Shown: in pieces, positions 14,390-24,033 of the stretch | Layout of the letters: each line of letters opens with the position of its first letter | Numbering within the stretch: position 1 is the first letter of the stretch | Assembly (NCBI GenBank): GCA_947650285.1 | Contig: CANTFL010000138.1 | Span: forward strand, 186,001 to 250,000 | Direction: 5' to 3' | Source of the DNA: Hyaloperonospora brassicae | Taxonomy: Eukaryota > Oomycota > Peronosporomycetes > Peronosporales > Peronosporaceae | DNA length: 64,000 bases | Program-made: the position numbers and the translations under genes | Notes under the pieces: model-generated | The model's input: only the letters and a program-made list of their open reading frames with translations | What the model was told of the DNA's origin: nothing | Databases searched by the model: none

Positions 14390-14866
14390 TGTTAACGTAG
14401 GTCAACGATCGGGTAACTCGAGCCAGCGTGTGCTGGAATGCCGATGTTAGTAGGCGCTAGCCAGCACGGAGTTAAAGTCTACTGACAACAGTGAAGGTCA
14501 GTTCTCTTCTTTGTATTACACGAATACAGAGGAAGGTAAGAGACTAAGTTGGAGACTCTAGTCGTGGTGAAAGTAAAACTGATATTTAATACAATTAAGT
14601 TCTATAACTCTTGTTCTTTGTTTGTCTTGACTTGATTATACTAATGTAATTAAATGTGTGATGGCGTCTACTCACCACCCATTGCGCGCGTCTAGCAGCG
14701 ATTGGTGGGTTGAAATCATGATGATATCCACCAATATGTTGATGCTTAGGTCATTTCAACAATATCACTATGCTTAATGATATTGTCAGAAGAATATCCA
14801 GCGTAATATTTTTTATCGTCCGTTTCTTCTCAATGACTATGTAATGTAACGGGCTACCCCGTTACA
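14390..14866 (-). repeat. solo LTR inserted in reverse in copia gag
   Basis: The segment starts TGTTAACG and ends CCCCGTTACA on the plus strand, so it has the TG...CA ends of an LTR. It separates the gag remnant from the zinc knuckle of the same copia element. ACAT occurs just before it and again just after it (ACATT versus ACATG), consistent with a short target duplication. One end carries a small inverted repeat (GTAACGGG/CCCCGTTAC). An internal stretch at about 14685-14706 resembles 28430-28456 (GATTGCG.GCG.CTAGCAGCGATT), linking the two LTR-like sequences. The orientation is tentative. Confidence 0.6.
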
Positions 14867-14872
14867 CGTACA

Positions 14873-15080
14873 TGTTATGGTTGCGGGGAGGCTAGGCATA
14901 TAACAGCCAAGTGCCCTAAGCAAAAAAGAGTCAAAAATTTGGCTTCAAGTCAAGTCGCGCTGGCAATTGGAACTGTTACGGATGATGGCTCCGACTCGTG
15001 GAACCTGAACAGTGGATCAAGTTTGCATCTTGTCAAAGATGTAGGGATGCTAAAGAATGTGATGGATTGTAATCAAACTG
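14873..15080 (+). pseudogene. copia gag zinc knuckle and protease remnant
   Basis: The frame starting at 14873 reads CYGCGEARHITAKC, a CX2CX4HX4C knuckle, then a basic stretch, then NLNSGSSLHLVKD. Copia proteases have DSG(A/S)S.H at this place. Here the catalytic Asp codon is AAC (15008-15010), a single G-to-A change from GAC. The remnant stays open into the following stretch and then breaks. Confidence 0.75.
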
Positions 15081-15361
15081 TCGCGTGGCAAACAACACGA
15101 TGGTCATGGTGACAAAGATGATGCCAGTTGAGCTGAAAACAACGGTATATGGCAAAGAGGTTATAGTTTGTTGAGCTAACCGAGATTTACTATACCAAAA
15201 TCCTCCTGAGGACATCATGAGCTACGGTATTTAAAAGGAGTGTGATGTGTTTCTTGGGAGAGATAGCGGGGAAGCTACTGGGGCTTCAAACAGACAACAA
15301 GAAGCGTTTTATAGCCTTTCGCCGCAACAACGTCTTAACAGTTGACGTCATGAGCTAGAGG

Positions 15362-16190
15362 ATGGGGGCATCGCGCATTCGAGTAGCCAACTCATCACTG
15401 TCACAAGGTTATTTTACTACATATGAAGCCTTTCTGTGTATGACACTACTAAGGTTGCATCGGCAGCTTTGTCATCTTGCGAATGAAAGTGTCGAAACGC
15501 ATAGCCGAATCTGTGGGTTAAGGTATACGGCTTATGGACCGAGCTCGTCTAGATTATCTGACTTACATGCATGCAAGCAGCGCAAGATTAAACAATTTGA
15601 ACTAAACACAGGATAGAATGCGCCGATCAACAATCTCGGTGACGTCATTGGTAGCAACATCAAAGGAACAATGACTCTGCAAGACCGACGCGTAAATCGG
15701 TATTTAATTAACTTCGTCGACTACTCAACAGACTGCGTACGCGTTTTCGCCTCGAAGAACAAGGATTGAAATGATAGCGAATTTCAAAAACGTCGTAGTT
15801 AGTTTTTTATGGAAAATTTATTTATCAAGTTTATGTACTTCGCACGGACGGTGGAAAGAAATATGTCAACTTTGACCCGTTCGGCGGGTCGGCAGGTGTC
15901 AGATGTCAAGTAAGCATTCTTTACGATCCTGTGTCAAATGGGATAGCTGAGTGACTGCACAGGGCGATACTTAACATGGCCAGGTGCATGCTATCTGCTA
16001 GCGGGTTACTACTAATTTCCTGGGCAGACGCCTTTAAGTACGCGGATTTCGTGTTATACCGAAGTTCGTGTCGCGTTAATAGGGCTGTCTGTCATTACTG
16101 AGTATTTTGACGGAACAGATCCAAATCAGGCGGATATTTTGGAATTCGGCAGCCCGTGTACAATGTTTAGAGAACCCGGGAACAGACATG
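15362..16190 (+). pseudogene. copia integrase remnant
   Basis: The stretch around 15450-15600 reads LHRQLCHLANESVE and later ACKQRKIKQ, the degenerate zinc-binding pre-integrase domain (normally W-H-x-R-x-G-H and C-x-x-C-x-x-G-K). From about 15630 the frame gives DVIG, then RYLINFVDYST, the first catalytic Asp region. At about 15840 comes LRTDGGKKYVN, where DNGGEF is expected. At about 15935 it reads SNGIAE followed by TGA (15952-15954, where CGA for Arg is usual), then HRAILNMARCML and SWADAFKYADFV. All match the copia integrase core in order, with frame breaks. Confidence 0.8.
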
Positions 16191-17229
16191 GAATTTAAGA
16201 CCTCAATTTGACATAATAATTGGCAAGAACGATACAAATTAAAGGTTTTTGAGCTTCCCTACCGAGGAAAAGAATGGTCATTAAAACGCAGTACATAGGC
16301 AGTGTGGAGGCCCTCAACAGCAAATTGTACGAACAGCTATAAAGCAGCTTGATCAAGACGATCTCATGCCACGGCATGCAGTACTGGAGACCGACGACGC
16401 CGCGTATCGGAAGAAGACAGAGGCAGTCATGACGCTACAAGATGTGACACCTGATGGCAAGATGCCTACGGTCAAGCAAAATTCCGCTCAATCCGAGACG
16501 AGAATCGTTTGGGACAATAGGAATACAGGTAATGGCAACAATCTCGCTGAGCGAGAACACATGAACAGTTAAGATAAGCTGTCGCCTGAATAACAGCAGA
16601 CGCAGACTGGGTGCAAACTCGCAACATGCGAGCAAAGCCTGTGCCAGGAATTCGAGTAAACCCGATCATGCGTCAAGACCCAAGAATAATCGCAAAGAGA
16701 GCGATGAATGATCCGCAAGTCGAGCATTGATAGAATGACATGCGTACAGAGTTAATGCACTAAAGTACATCAATACATGGGGAGTCATCGAAATCCTCGT
16801 GACGCCATGTTACGACAAAGAAAATGGTTGTTTAAGCTAATAACGCACGCTGATGGCACGATTGACTGATTTAAAAAAGGCTGATGGAGTGCGGAAATTA
16901 ACAAGCATATGGTGTTGATTATACCAATTATTTTTGGCTGTGATGGATATTTTATCTGTTAAAGTATTCTGATAATGCCGATGCTTAAAGGGGTACATGC
17001 GCGACAAGGTGATGTGTCGAGCGCTTCCGTCAACGATGAAAAGAATACTTTTTGCAGATTTTACGTCCCATTTCTTAAGGAACCGTATTCGACTCAATTT
17101 TGATGACGTACGCGGCGTGCGAGACCAAAGACAACTCACGTTAAAACTCAATATGGGTCGTATCAGCATTATAAATTTGTTCGCCCGTGGAAATTGATAC
17201 TTAATGACATTATAATTATTTTGGGTTTT
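16191..17229 (+). pseudogene. eroded integrase C-terminus and early RT region
   Basis: By position this segment should encode the linker and the start of reverse transcriptase. Short open pieces remain (16366-16572 and 16997-17197), but I could not match them to conserved blocks. A 173-codon frame on the opposite strand (16837-17358) is a shadow, because it overlaps the sense-strand YVDD motif. Confidence 0.4.
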
Positions 17230-17400
17230 ATTTAGTGCAACACAGACAGGTGTTTCTACATCAAGATTGATACCGATGGTAATACACTCGTGGAAATCTA
17301 CGTGGACGATGTGCTGGTGACGGGGAACAGTATTCAGAAAGTTGATATCTTTTGTCATACATGCAAATCGTTTTACTGATGAACCTCGGCCTTGTTACCA
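17230..17400 (+). pseudogene. copia reverse transcriptase remnant with YVDD
   Basis: The frame reads CFYIKIDTDGNTLVEIYVDDVLVTG, shown here in parts: CFYIKIDTDGN and then EIYVDDVLVTGN. The YVDD catalytic box is at 17299-17310. The preceding C.Y and following V.TG are typical of copia RT. The frame breaks soon after. Confidence 0.85.
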
Positions 17401-17559
17401 AGTTCATTCGTATATTGCTCAGTTACGATGAGGAGATTGGTTGGGCACTTAGCCAAGAGAGTACAATCGACGAGATGCGTGACAAGTTAGGGCTGGTCGA
17501 ATCGGCACCTGTCCAGGTATAAATTAGTGTAGAAGACGGATAAAAAAAGCGTGCCGCTG

Positions 17560-18227
17560 CCATACATCGATAAGGGATCGGCACAGAGACCGACTATGCA
17601 GGCGTTCCAATCGCTGGTGGTTAGTCTTCTTTGAATTACTCGGGGCACGCAACTGGATATCGCATTTTTCTATTCACCGAGTTACTCGCCGTTTGCATGC
17701 GCCAAGTCAGTGTGATTGGCGTTTTGCAACGAAATTAGAAGAATATCATAAAGAAACAAGGGGCTCAAGTTTATGATGCGCGGAAACCAGACCGACACGA
17801 AAGATGAAGACGTGTTAGTCAAGGCGTATAGCGACGCAGCCTACGCCACATTTAAAACAGACCGCAAGTCGGTCAATGTCTTTGTGTTGATGATGGACGG
17901 CAATGATCGTGGAATAACTGTGCATAAGGCAGAAGTGCGTCGCGCTTTTAACAATAAAGGCTGTATTTGGGGCGGCTAATCACTCAGCGTCCTCAATAAT
18001 GGCCATCATGAAATTTTTCGAATGAAATCGGATTACCGATTTTACCAGGCTCCATCCTACATGCCGACAATCAAATAGCCGTCGCTCAGATCAAGGTCAC
18101 GAACACGTTAGGTCGAGCGAAGCACACCGCCGTGAGTTACAAATTTTTCAAGGATCTGAAGAAACAGGAGATGATCAACGTGCAGTGTGGCAAAGCGATC
18201 AAAGATTTACCGTTAAGTTGGGCTTAA
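17560..18227 (+). pseudogene. copia RNase H remnant
   Basis: An open piece at 17773-17979 reads KAYSDAAYATFKTDRKSV, the RNase H start (normally YSDADWA...D.RKS). After a frame break the end block reads LGRAKHTAVSYKFFKDLKK (about 18105-18165), matching the copia 'RTKHID..YHF.R' block, and closes with TAA at 18225-18227. Upstream, a block resembling TR.DIAF lies around 17640-17670. Confidence 0.8.
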
Positions 18228-18287
18228 AAGAACACAGATCACTTGCGTCCGTTAAGTCCGAAAGAGACTCTAATTGGAGGATTTGAG

Positions 18288-18700
18288 CTGAGACATGTGG
18301 CTCACGATCGTGAACCCAGACGTACGGGATCGCGAGATCGCTGGTGGCAAGTATGGGAGATATGCTTTACGCAAGGATGATTACGTATTCTAAAGTAAAT
18401 TTCAGATGAGATCGCAAATCCCAACCAGAGATTGCGATCCCGATTAGAGATTGCGTCCCCGACCAGAGATCGCGAGTCGAAATCCAACTGTGTAAAATCG
18501 GATGTGGACCACGCCAAGGTTCAAGAGAAGGTGTACTCGGTATGGGCCACATAGGCACAAGATGAAATTCTTCTAAAAGGCAAGACGCGTGGCCCCGGAT
18601 GTTCGTGATACATAAAGGCCTAGTGATGTGTATCTTTTTGGGTTCAATTAGTAAACATTTAAACACAGATTTAGTCTAAGTACAATAAGTACACGTGTCG
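18288..18700 (+). repeat. probable 3' LTR of the copia relic
   Basis: After the RNase H stop a purine-rich stretch (GGAGGATTTGAG) precedes TGAGACATGTGGCTCA. This is where a polypurine tract and an LTR start are expected, and the LTR-like start is a near palindrome like those of the other LTR-like pieces in this window. The right end was not located. It contains an internal 19-bp tandem array at 18408-18484. Confidence 0.45.
18408..18484. repeat. 19-20-bp tandem array inside LTR-like DNA
   Basis: Four imperfect units lie head to tail: GAGATCGCAAATCCCAACCA, GAGATTGCGATCCCGATTA, GAGATTGCGTCCCCGACCA and GAGATCGCGAGTC. Such arrays occur in LTR U3 regions and could be old enhancer repeats; that role is inferred. 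Confidence 0.6.
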
Positions 18701-18767
18701 ATTTCTCCTCCGGGTTGGATTACTGGCCACCCGACGTCGAGAGAGGTTGAATGAATAAATCAAGTTT

Positions 18768-19745
18768 ATGTCGTGGATTCTTTGGCCAGATATCAAGGAC
18801 TCTCAATCAAAATGTCAAGTGCTCATCTCCAACATTTGTGATAGCATATCGGGACAAGCGGCTTATGAAAAGTATACGGACGACAGCACCAGGCATTTCA
18901 CACTTTTTTGCTTCAGGCACTTAATGGAAAATATCAACAAGAAGTTAGAGTCCAAAGTGCTAAAACAAATTGGCGTGGAATTTGTGCCCCTATCAAATAT
19001 ATATTAAATACGAGAAGATGGCATCGAAAATAGCTCACCTCGATACAAGCAGCGTTCTCTTCGCTTCAGGATATGGGGCGTGAAAAATGGTCGACAGCTT
19101 TTTCGCCATGTCCAAGGTTTAATCCTTTGACATTGACAAGCGTGGAATTGGTGAACAGCGCGTTTAAAAATCCGCTTTCTTCCCATTACAGGCTGCTTAC
19201 TAAATATTGAGCGCTACGTAGCTTGCAATTGGGATGAAAATGCACAGGAAATACAGCGGTGGGGAGTAGTGACTCCATATGCATCTCATTAAGTGGACAA
19301 ATGGATGGTTTTAGATTATCTCGGTGACTTGGATGAATGCGCGCAATCATGCTTTATTGTCGCAATACGAACAGGAGTGGGAAATTACAGCAAATTTTTT
19401 AGGTTTGTTTTTCGATAAAGTTGTGCAATGCACGTACAATTACTTTAAATACGCTGCCTCGCCTTACGTCCATGCGCTATTTGCACATTGGCACTCCTTT
19501 AAAATGACAGCTATATTCGATTTTTACGCGTTCGATAAATCATCGACAGGTACAGATGCTCATTCTGAGAAATCGAAACTAAAATACGGCCAATCGTGCG
19601 GAAGGGTTTCGTAACAAAAAGAATGTGCGATGCCTTGTCTTTTAAAAAACGAGGGCGTCCGAAAAAATAGAGAATTTTCTCGCAACAAGCGATAGAGGAG
19701 ATCGAAAAGCTTCAAAGCAGAAAATGTAGTGTCTGCAACCAATTA
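18768..19745 (+). pseudogene. decayed MULE-like transposase fragment
   Basis: An open piece (18768-19007) reads LFCFRHLMENINKKL, similar to the 'C.fHl.kn..kk' block after the catalytic core of MULE transposases. A further open piece at 19324-19614 fits the region after it. Near 19635 the frame reads SFKKRGRPKK before a stop, an AT-hook-like basic motif common near MULE C-termini, followed by a residual Cys-containing segment. Many stops interrupt it. The family call rests on motif order only. Confidence 0.45.
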
Positions 19746-20510
19746 ACCATAATCGTAGAACTTGTACAAAAAATTCAGCAGTATCTAATGTCTAAGTTCC
19801 TTTACTGCATGATGCATGTACAACAGAAGGTTTTAGTCCCATACAGGTTTTTCGTCGCTTTATTTAGAACAATTTTATCAAAGTGCAACTTCTCAATGCA
19901 TGTTTTACTGTGGAGTAAAACGATGCCAATATGATGAAGTGGTTGCGCTCTTTGACCAAACCGAATGTTTACTGTGTCTTGTCAAAAGCTCTCGAACTTA
20001 TCCTTTCCAGCTTGTTGTAATTCAAGGTCATTTTTATAAGCACCGATGAATTCCTATATTAGCACTGGCATTTCTCCATCAGCACTGATATATCTCCATC
20101 AATAATGATGCGGCTATATATCCGCTTTTCATGATGCTTTAAATGTCACATTTGTATTGTACAAAGATTTGAGCATGTGCCAGTTTAGACGGCACCATCA
20201 TTTCTAATTCCGAGTTAATGAGATTGACATGACAGATATACATACAATGTCAAACCACAAAATCAGGAAATAAATGAAGTCAGCCTGTTGTCGTTTAATA
20301 AACTGACAAAATAACTTCGACGAATACGCTTGAGTCATCACCGCACGTTTACTTCCTAAAATATGCGTGGAGACGAATAATTCTGCAGGTATAGAAATTA
20401 TCAATAAAAGTTACACAGAAAGAATAAATGCATTGGGGCCTATTGATATTATCAAGCGTGTCAAAGTATCCAAGCTGATGAGCAGGAAGAGAAATGCGAT
20501 CCCACCAGTC
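19746..20510. other. gene-free sequence
   Basis: No coding signal. The only structure is two head-to-tail copies of a 20-bp unit, AGCACTGGCATTTCTCCATC and AGCACTGATATATCTCCATC (20061-20100). Confidence 0.5.
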
Positions 20511-20640
20511 GAGCAACAACAAAATCAACCGCAGCACCTACAATAACCGCAGCAACATCAGTAGCAACATCAACAATAGCAACAGAGCAACGACAATACC
20601 AACAGCTATAGCAACAGCAGTAGCAGCAACAACGACGCTA
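20511..20640. repeat. CAA/CAG-rich low-complexity tract
   Basis: The tract is dominated by CAA, CAG and related triplets (CAACAACAAAATCAACCGCA and similar), broken by stops in the forward frames. It is an imperfect trinucleotide microsatellite rather than a preserved poly-Gln coding region. Confidence 0.75.
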
Positions 20641-22923
20641 GCAATTTAAACATTTAGAAACTTAAACAAGAATAACAAAATTAAGAAAATACATATCAAC
20701 AACATTATCACCGACTGACTGTGTTTACGGACGCGGCGGACGATACGAAGACGCGTTTACGTCCTTACATCTGACTTCTGCGCCCGCAACTGATGGCTGC
20801 AAACGCGGCACGCTCGCGGCAGAACCCTCTCCGCGGCTTCCCTAACAGGGCGGGTGTTGATCACGGCCGTAAATTAGTAATTGAAAAATGACATGGACGT
20901 GGGTTTCGTGTGTGCCACATTAACTGAAGTAAAATAGGACGTGGGGCATTTTTTCATTATCCGTGATAAATTGTGGCATATATATGGTTTTGATTATCTG
21001 GGGCATTTTTATTTTCCAATTATCTGGGGCGTCAGTTTCTTTTCGTGATTGATTGGGGCATTTGTGTATTTCTCCTTTTTTACTTTCAATATTAAATGGG
21101 GCACTTTTATTTTCTCCTGATTAGACAACTTGTCGGTCGGTATTTGGGCATTTACTAATCATATATTTCTAGGGGCCAATTTGTCCTTAATCAGGCAAAA
21201 TCGAAGATTTTCATCCGCCGAAATCGTATTTGTATTGACATTCCATTGTGCATAAAATATTGTAATCGATATTTTACATAACATACCAATATATTTGAAG
21301 CGGGTACGATGAAAAGAATACCTTCTTGAGATAACGTTTGGCAGCTTTTGTTTGCACAAAATGATTCAGCCCACTCCAGGATCCTTCATTCCACACTTTC
21401 TGCTCGCCAAATTTGTCATGTACCGAGAAGTTTGACTTCTTCAACTTCACACTCTTGACACTGTCTTCTTTACAAAGGATTCTGTCGACGCACTCTGGTG
21501 CTGTTGCCATTGTACATGAATGTCTTCATGAGCGTGCAGAACTGCTCCACCTGCAATCCGCCACATGATTGTTAGCTGCCAGATATAGGCGTTGCATCAC
21601 GCGTTTCATGTCCACAAGTGCCAATCCAACCTTACGATCAACATTGTTGCTGTCGTCAGACACATACTACAAAGTCGTCGATAAGCTCCTTCCATTCGTC
21701 GCCCTCATTCGCGGTGCACTTTCCGCGATTGTCGGCTGACACGGCTCGTCTAGCGACTTTGTCACGAAAGCGTATTTGTCGAGTTATTGTTCCGCGTTGG
21801 GTTCGCTGGTCGCCCCGCCACGCACGACAAGTCCCACAGCCTGTTCTCAGCCTTCACTAGAAAAGATGCAATGGGGGCCTATCAGTGCAGCAGCTAGGCA
21901 AAACTGCCAGGACGTCGAGGAGCAAAGGATACAAGAACACATGCAAGTAAGCCGAAGTTTATGCGCTGACTCAGTTTTCGGAAGTTGACGTGGGCCGAGA
22001 AAAGATAGCCGTCGATCGATCGTACTACTGGGCAAGAGCTTGCCTTTGCTTCTGGATGTTTACCAAAGCGCAATGGCAGCTTTTCTCGTCGCAGCGAAGC
22101 TTGCGATTCACTGCTATGGCGATGCATAAGTGCAAGCAAATGACCTGTTCACAACAAGTGCATTGTGATGAGTGACAGGCTCCTACATGTTGGACGTGCT
22201 CAAGGAAGGCAAAGAGTCTACAATTGAATATGCAATTTGGTATTCATAGAGGAACGAATGCCTTGTATTAAATATCGCACTCGTGTCTTTGACCGAATGA
22301 TCCTTATTGTCAGCTTTTCACGCTATTCCAAATCTTACCGACATTAGGCTGCTTCATTTGGAACACGCAACGTAAACTGTGGCGCTTTGCTGCGAAAACG
22401 TACTAGCGATTCATTGCGCACTTGTCTTTCTCTACGCTGATGTACGACAGGCTGTCCAAGGAAATGAACCAGCGGTAGGTATCTTTGATTGCACAGTGAT
22501 ATTGTCAGCAAAAGCACAGCAAGTTTGGGCCTGGAAGCGTATGTAGGGTACGTCAAAGTAGCAACTAACTGCATTGTCGAGAAACGTGCAGGAGATCTCA
22601 ATTGCGTCGTCCATGCAAGACTTATTTAGATTGTAGCCACGACACTGCAACGACTGCATAGCGTCGAGCTCGCGGCTATATAATCTGTACCGACGGAGTT
22701 GTGAAAGTACTTTCATACCACGCACGGACCATGCCACTGTCTCGAGTTGCCATGAGATGTAAGAAATTGATGAAAAAAGTGCCCAGCAACAACTTGATCC
22801 AATACACGCAAGCAAAACGACAGTTGCTGCGAGCAAATCGACCCTTGCTCGATGTCATAGCCATTTGTTTCAGTGCGTCATACACTCCAACGACGACGTC
22901 GCCACACACACTCGCTGGTCAGA
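20641..22923. other. gene-free sequence with a GGGGCATTT interspersed repeat
   Basis: Between 20941 and 21160 the word TGGGGCATTT or a close variant occurs about six times at irregular 25-60-base spacing, separated by T-rich sequence. A GC-richer patch with stop-interrupted frames on both strands spans about 21400-22830. On its minus strand one piece (21274-21510) starts with ATG and looks protein-like, but I recognise nothing. The signal-peptide-like frame at 22432-22836 begins with TTG, not ATG, and is not called. Confidence 0.4.
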
Positions 22924-23679
22924 TTACTCGCACGCAATTGCAGGACGACAGTTGTTCTGCCAGAGACGACGACGCGCGTAGCACAGAGCCGTCGGCGTGG
23001 ACGCCCAGGGACCTGTGTAGGTACTGGCATAGACCCATCCATGGTCATCGCCCTTTTTGGTCGAGTACGTCCATCCGGCCCCTTCAAGGCCTTCAGGTAC
23101 TTTTGGTGCCACATGGTCAAAGTTGTCGGACGAGATCTGGAGATCCAACGTGCTCCACTGACGACGTTCGCTGTTGTGCGAAGGTGTCCACTGGCCATCC
23201 ACGTAGTCCTCGTTCTCCCATACACACAGTGTCTTTTGTCCATCTGTCTCCTGTGCAAAGCATATCTCCAGTTGGATACTCGTCTTCTTGTCCAGCAGCG
23301 GCGATGCCAACGCTTGTTTCAGAGCGTCGGGCACTTGCAGCTCGTAAGTCTCCAGGACGGCTTCGTTCGGACGCTGTTCAAAGCGTGACAGCGGTAGACG
23401 CACTTCCCCCAGCAGATCGTCCAACTTGAACCGGTCGTTGTCGACCACTTGGACCACCAACTGCCGCTCGGGGCTGCTCGGTGACGTGTGCAGCACCTCA
23501 AACTCAAACGTCTCGGCGGGCTGCCACACGGGCTCGAGCGTCCCGTTCACACAGGACGAGCGCAAGTACTCGTCGTCGAGCTGGAACGTCACGAACGGGT
23601 CACTGACGCTGCCTTGGATGTACGTGTCGCCAATGGGCAAATTACTGGCGCGCAGGAGCGTCACGAGGAGTTGGGGCAT
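22924..23679 (-). CDS. C2 domain plus dysferlin/peroxin (DysF) domain protein
   Basis: About 251 residues from the chosen ATG at 23679. The open frame extends upstream only through a GACA microsatellite that would encode repeated CLSV, so the later ATG, directly before the C2 fold, is preferred. Residues 1-130 form a C2 domain: MPQLLVTLLRASNLPIGD, SDPFVTF, and the loop VVDNDRFKLDD with acidic residues placed for Ca2+ binding. The C-terminal 90 residues show the DysFN pattern (VCVWENEDYVDGQW) and the DysFC pattern (GWVYASTYTGPW, then YARRRLWQNN, matching the usual RRRRW). Such C2/DysF proteins act at membranes in Ca2+-dependent trafficking or peroxisome maintenance. The exact role here is not known. 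No introns are evident. It lies just downstream of the secreted-protein gene on the same strand. Confidence 0.85.
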   Translation of the reverse strand: MPQLLVTLLRASNLPIGDTYIQGSVSDPFVTFQLDDEYLRSSCVNGTLEPVWQPAETFEFEVLHTSPSSPERQLVVQVVDNDRFKLDDLLGEVRLPLSRFEQRPNEAVLETYELQVPDALKQALASPLLDKKTSIQLEICFAQETDGQKTLCVWENEDYVDGQWTPSHNSERRQWSTLDLQISSDNFDHVAPKVPEGLEGAGWTYSTKKGDDHGWVYASTYTGPWASTPTALCYARRRLWQNNCRPAIACE

Positions 23680-23774
23680 ATTGGATACGTCGGATAATTT
23701 GCACTTCTGATACTTTGTCTCTATGAACGACAAGTCGAATTTGCAGCTACGTTGGACTCGGAGGACGACAGACT

Positions 23775-23832
<58 letters not shown>
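23775..23832. repeat. GACA tetranucleotide microsatellite
   Basis: About 14 perfect copies of GACA lie roughly 95 bases upstream of the C2-DysF start codon, probably in its promoter or 5' leader. Length variation between strains would be expected at such a tract. Confidence 0.95.
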
Positions 23833-23833
<1 letters not shown>

Positions 23834-24033
23834 GTGTGGGTCGTTTGGTCTGGTGGGGTTTTGTTTGTGGGTATTAGCTTTGAGTGGTATATAGAGTTCG
23901 AAAGGATACGCTTGAAGTGGGGAGATGCAGCGTCAACGACATGTACGTCAACGACATGTCGAGTGGAATGCATTGGTCGCTAGAGCGTGAAAGTAGACCC
24001 GACCTGTCTTAGTGCACTCGAGCGTTCCTCTCT

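Larger units (their letters stand above)
13557..18287 (+). mobile_element. decayed Ty1/copia retrotransposon
   Basis: Reading forward, broken frames give the copia order: gag-like segment (13.56-14.39 kb), gag zinc knuckle (14873-14914), protease (about 15.0 kb), pre-integrase and integrase (15.44-16.1 kb), reverse transcriptase (17.23-17.4 kb) and RNase H (17.77-18.23 kb). This gag-PR-IN-RT-RH order defines copia, in contrast to gypsy. Many stops and frameshifts show it is dead. A reversed solo LTR interrupts gag at 14390-14866. An LTR-like segment follows the RNase H stop at about 18288. The 5' LTR was not found. It cannot move by itself. Confidence 0.85.

Noticed and set aside
16837..17358. 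173-codon minus-strand frame
   Set aside because: It overlaps the sense-strand copia reverse transcriptase box YVDD, so it is a shadow.
22432..22836. Signal-peptide-like minus-strand frame of 134 codons, possible small effector
   Set aside because: The first codon is TTG, no in-frame ATG precedes the hydrophobic stretch, and no effector motif is present.
22701..23429. 242-codon plus-strand frame across the C2-DysF gene
   Set aside because: The C2 and DysF motifs are on the minus strand; the plus frame has no domain.
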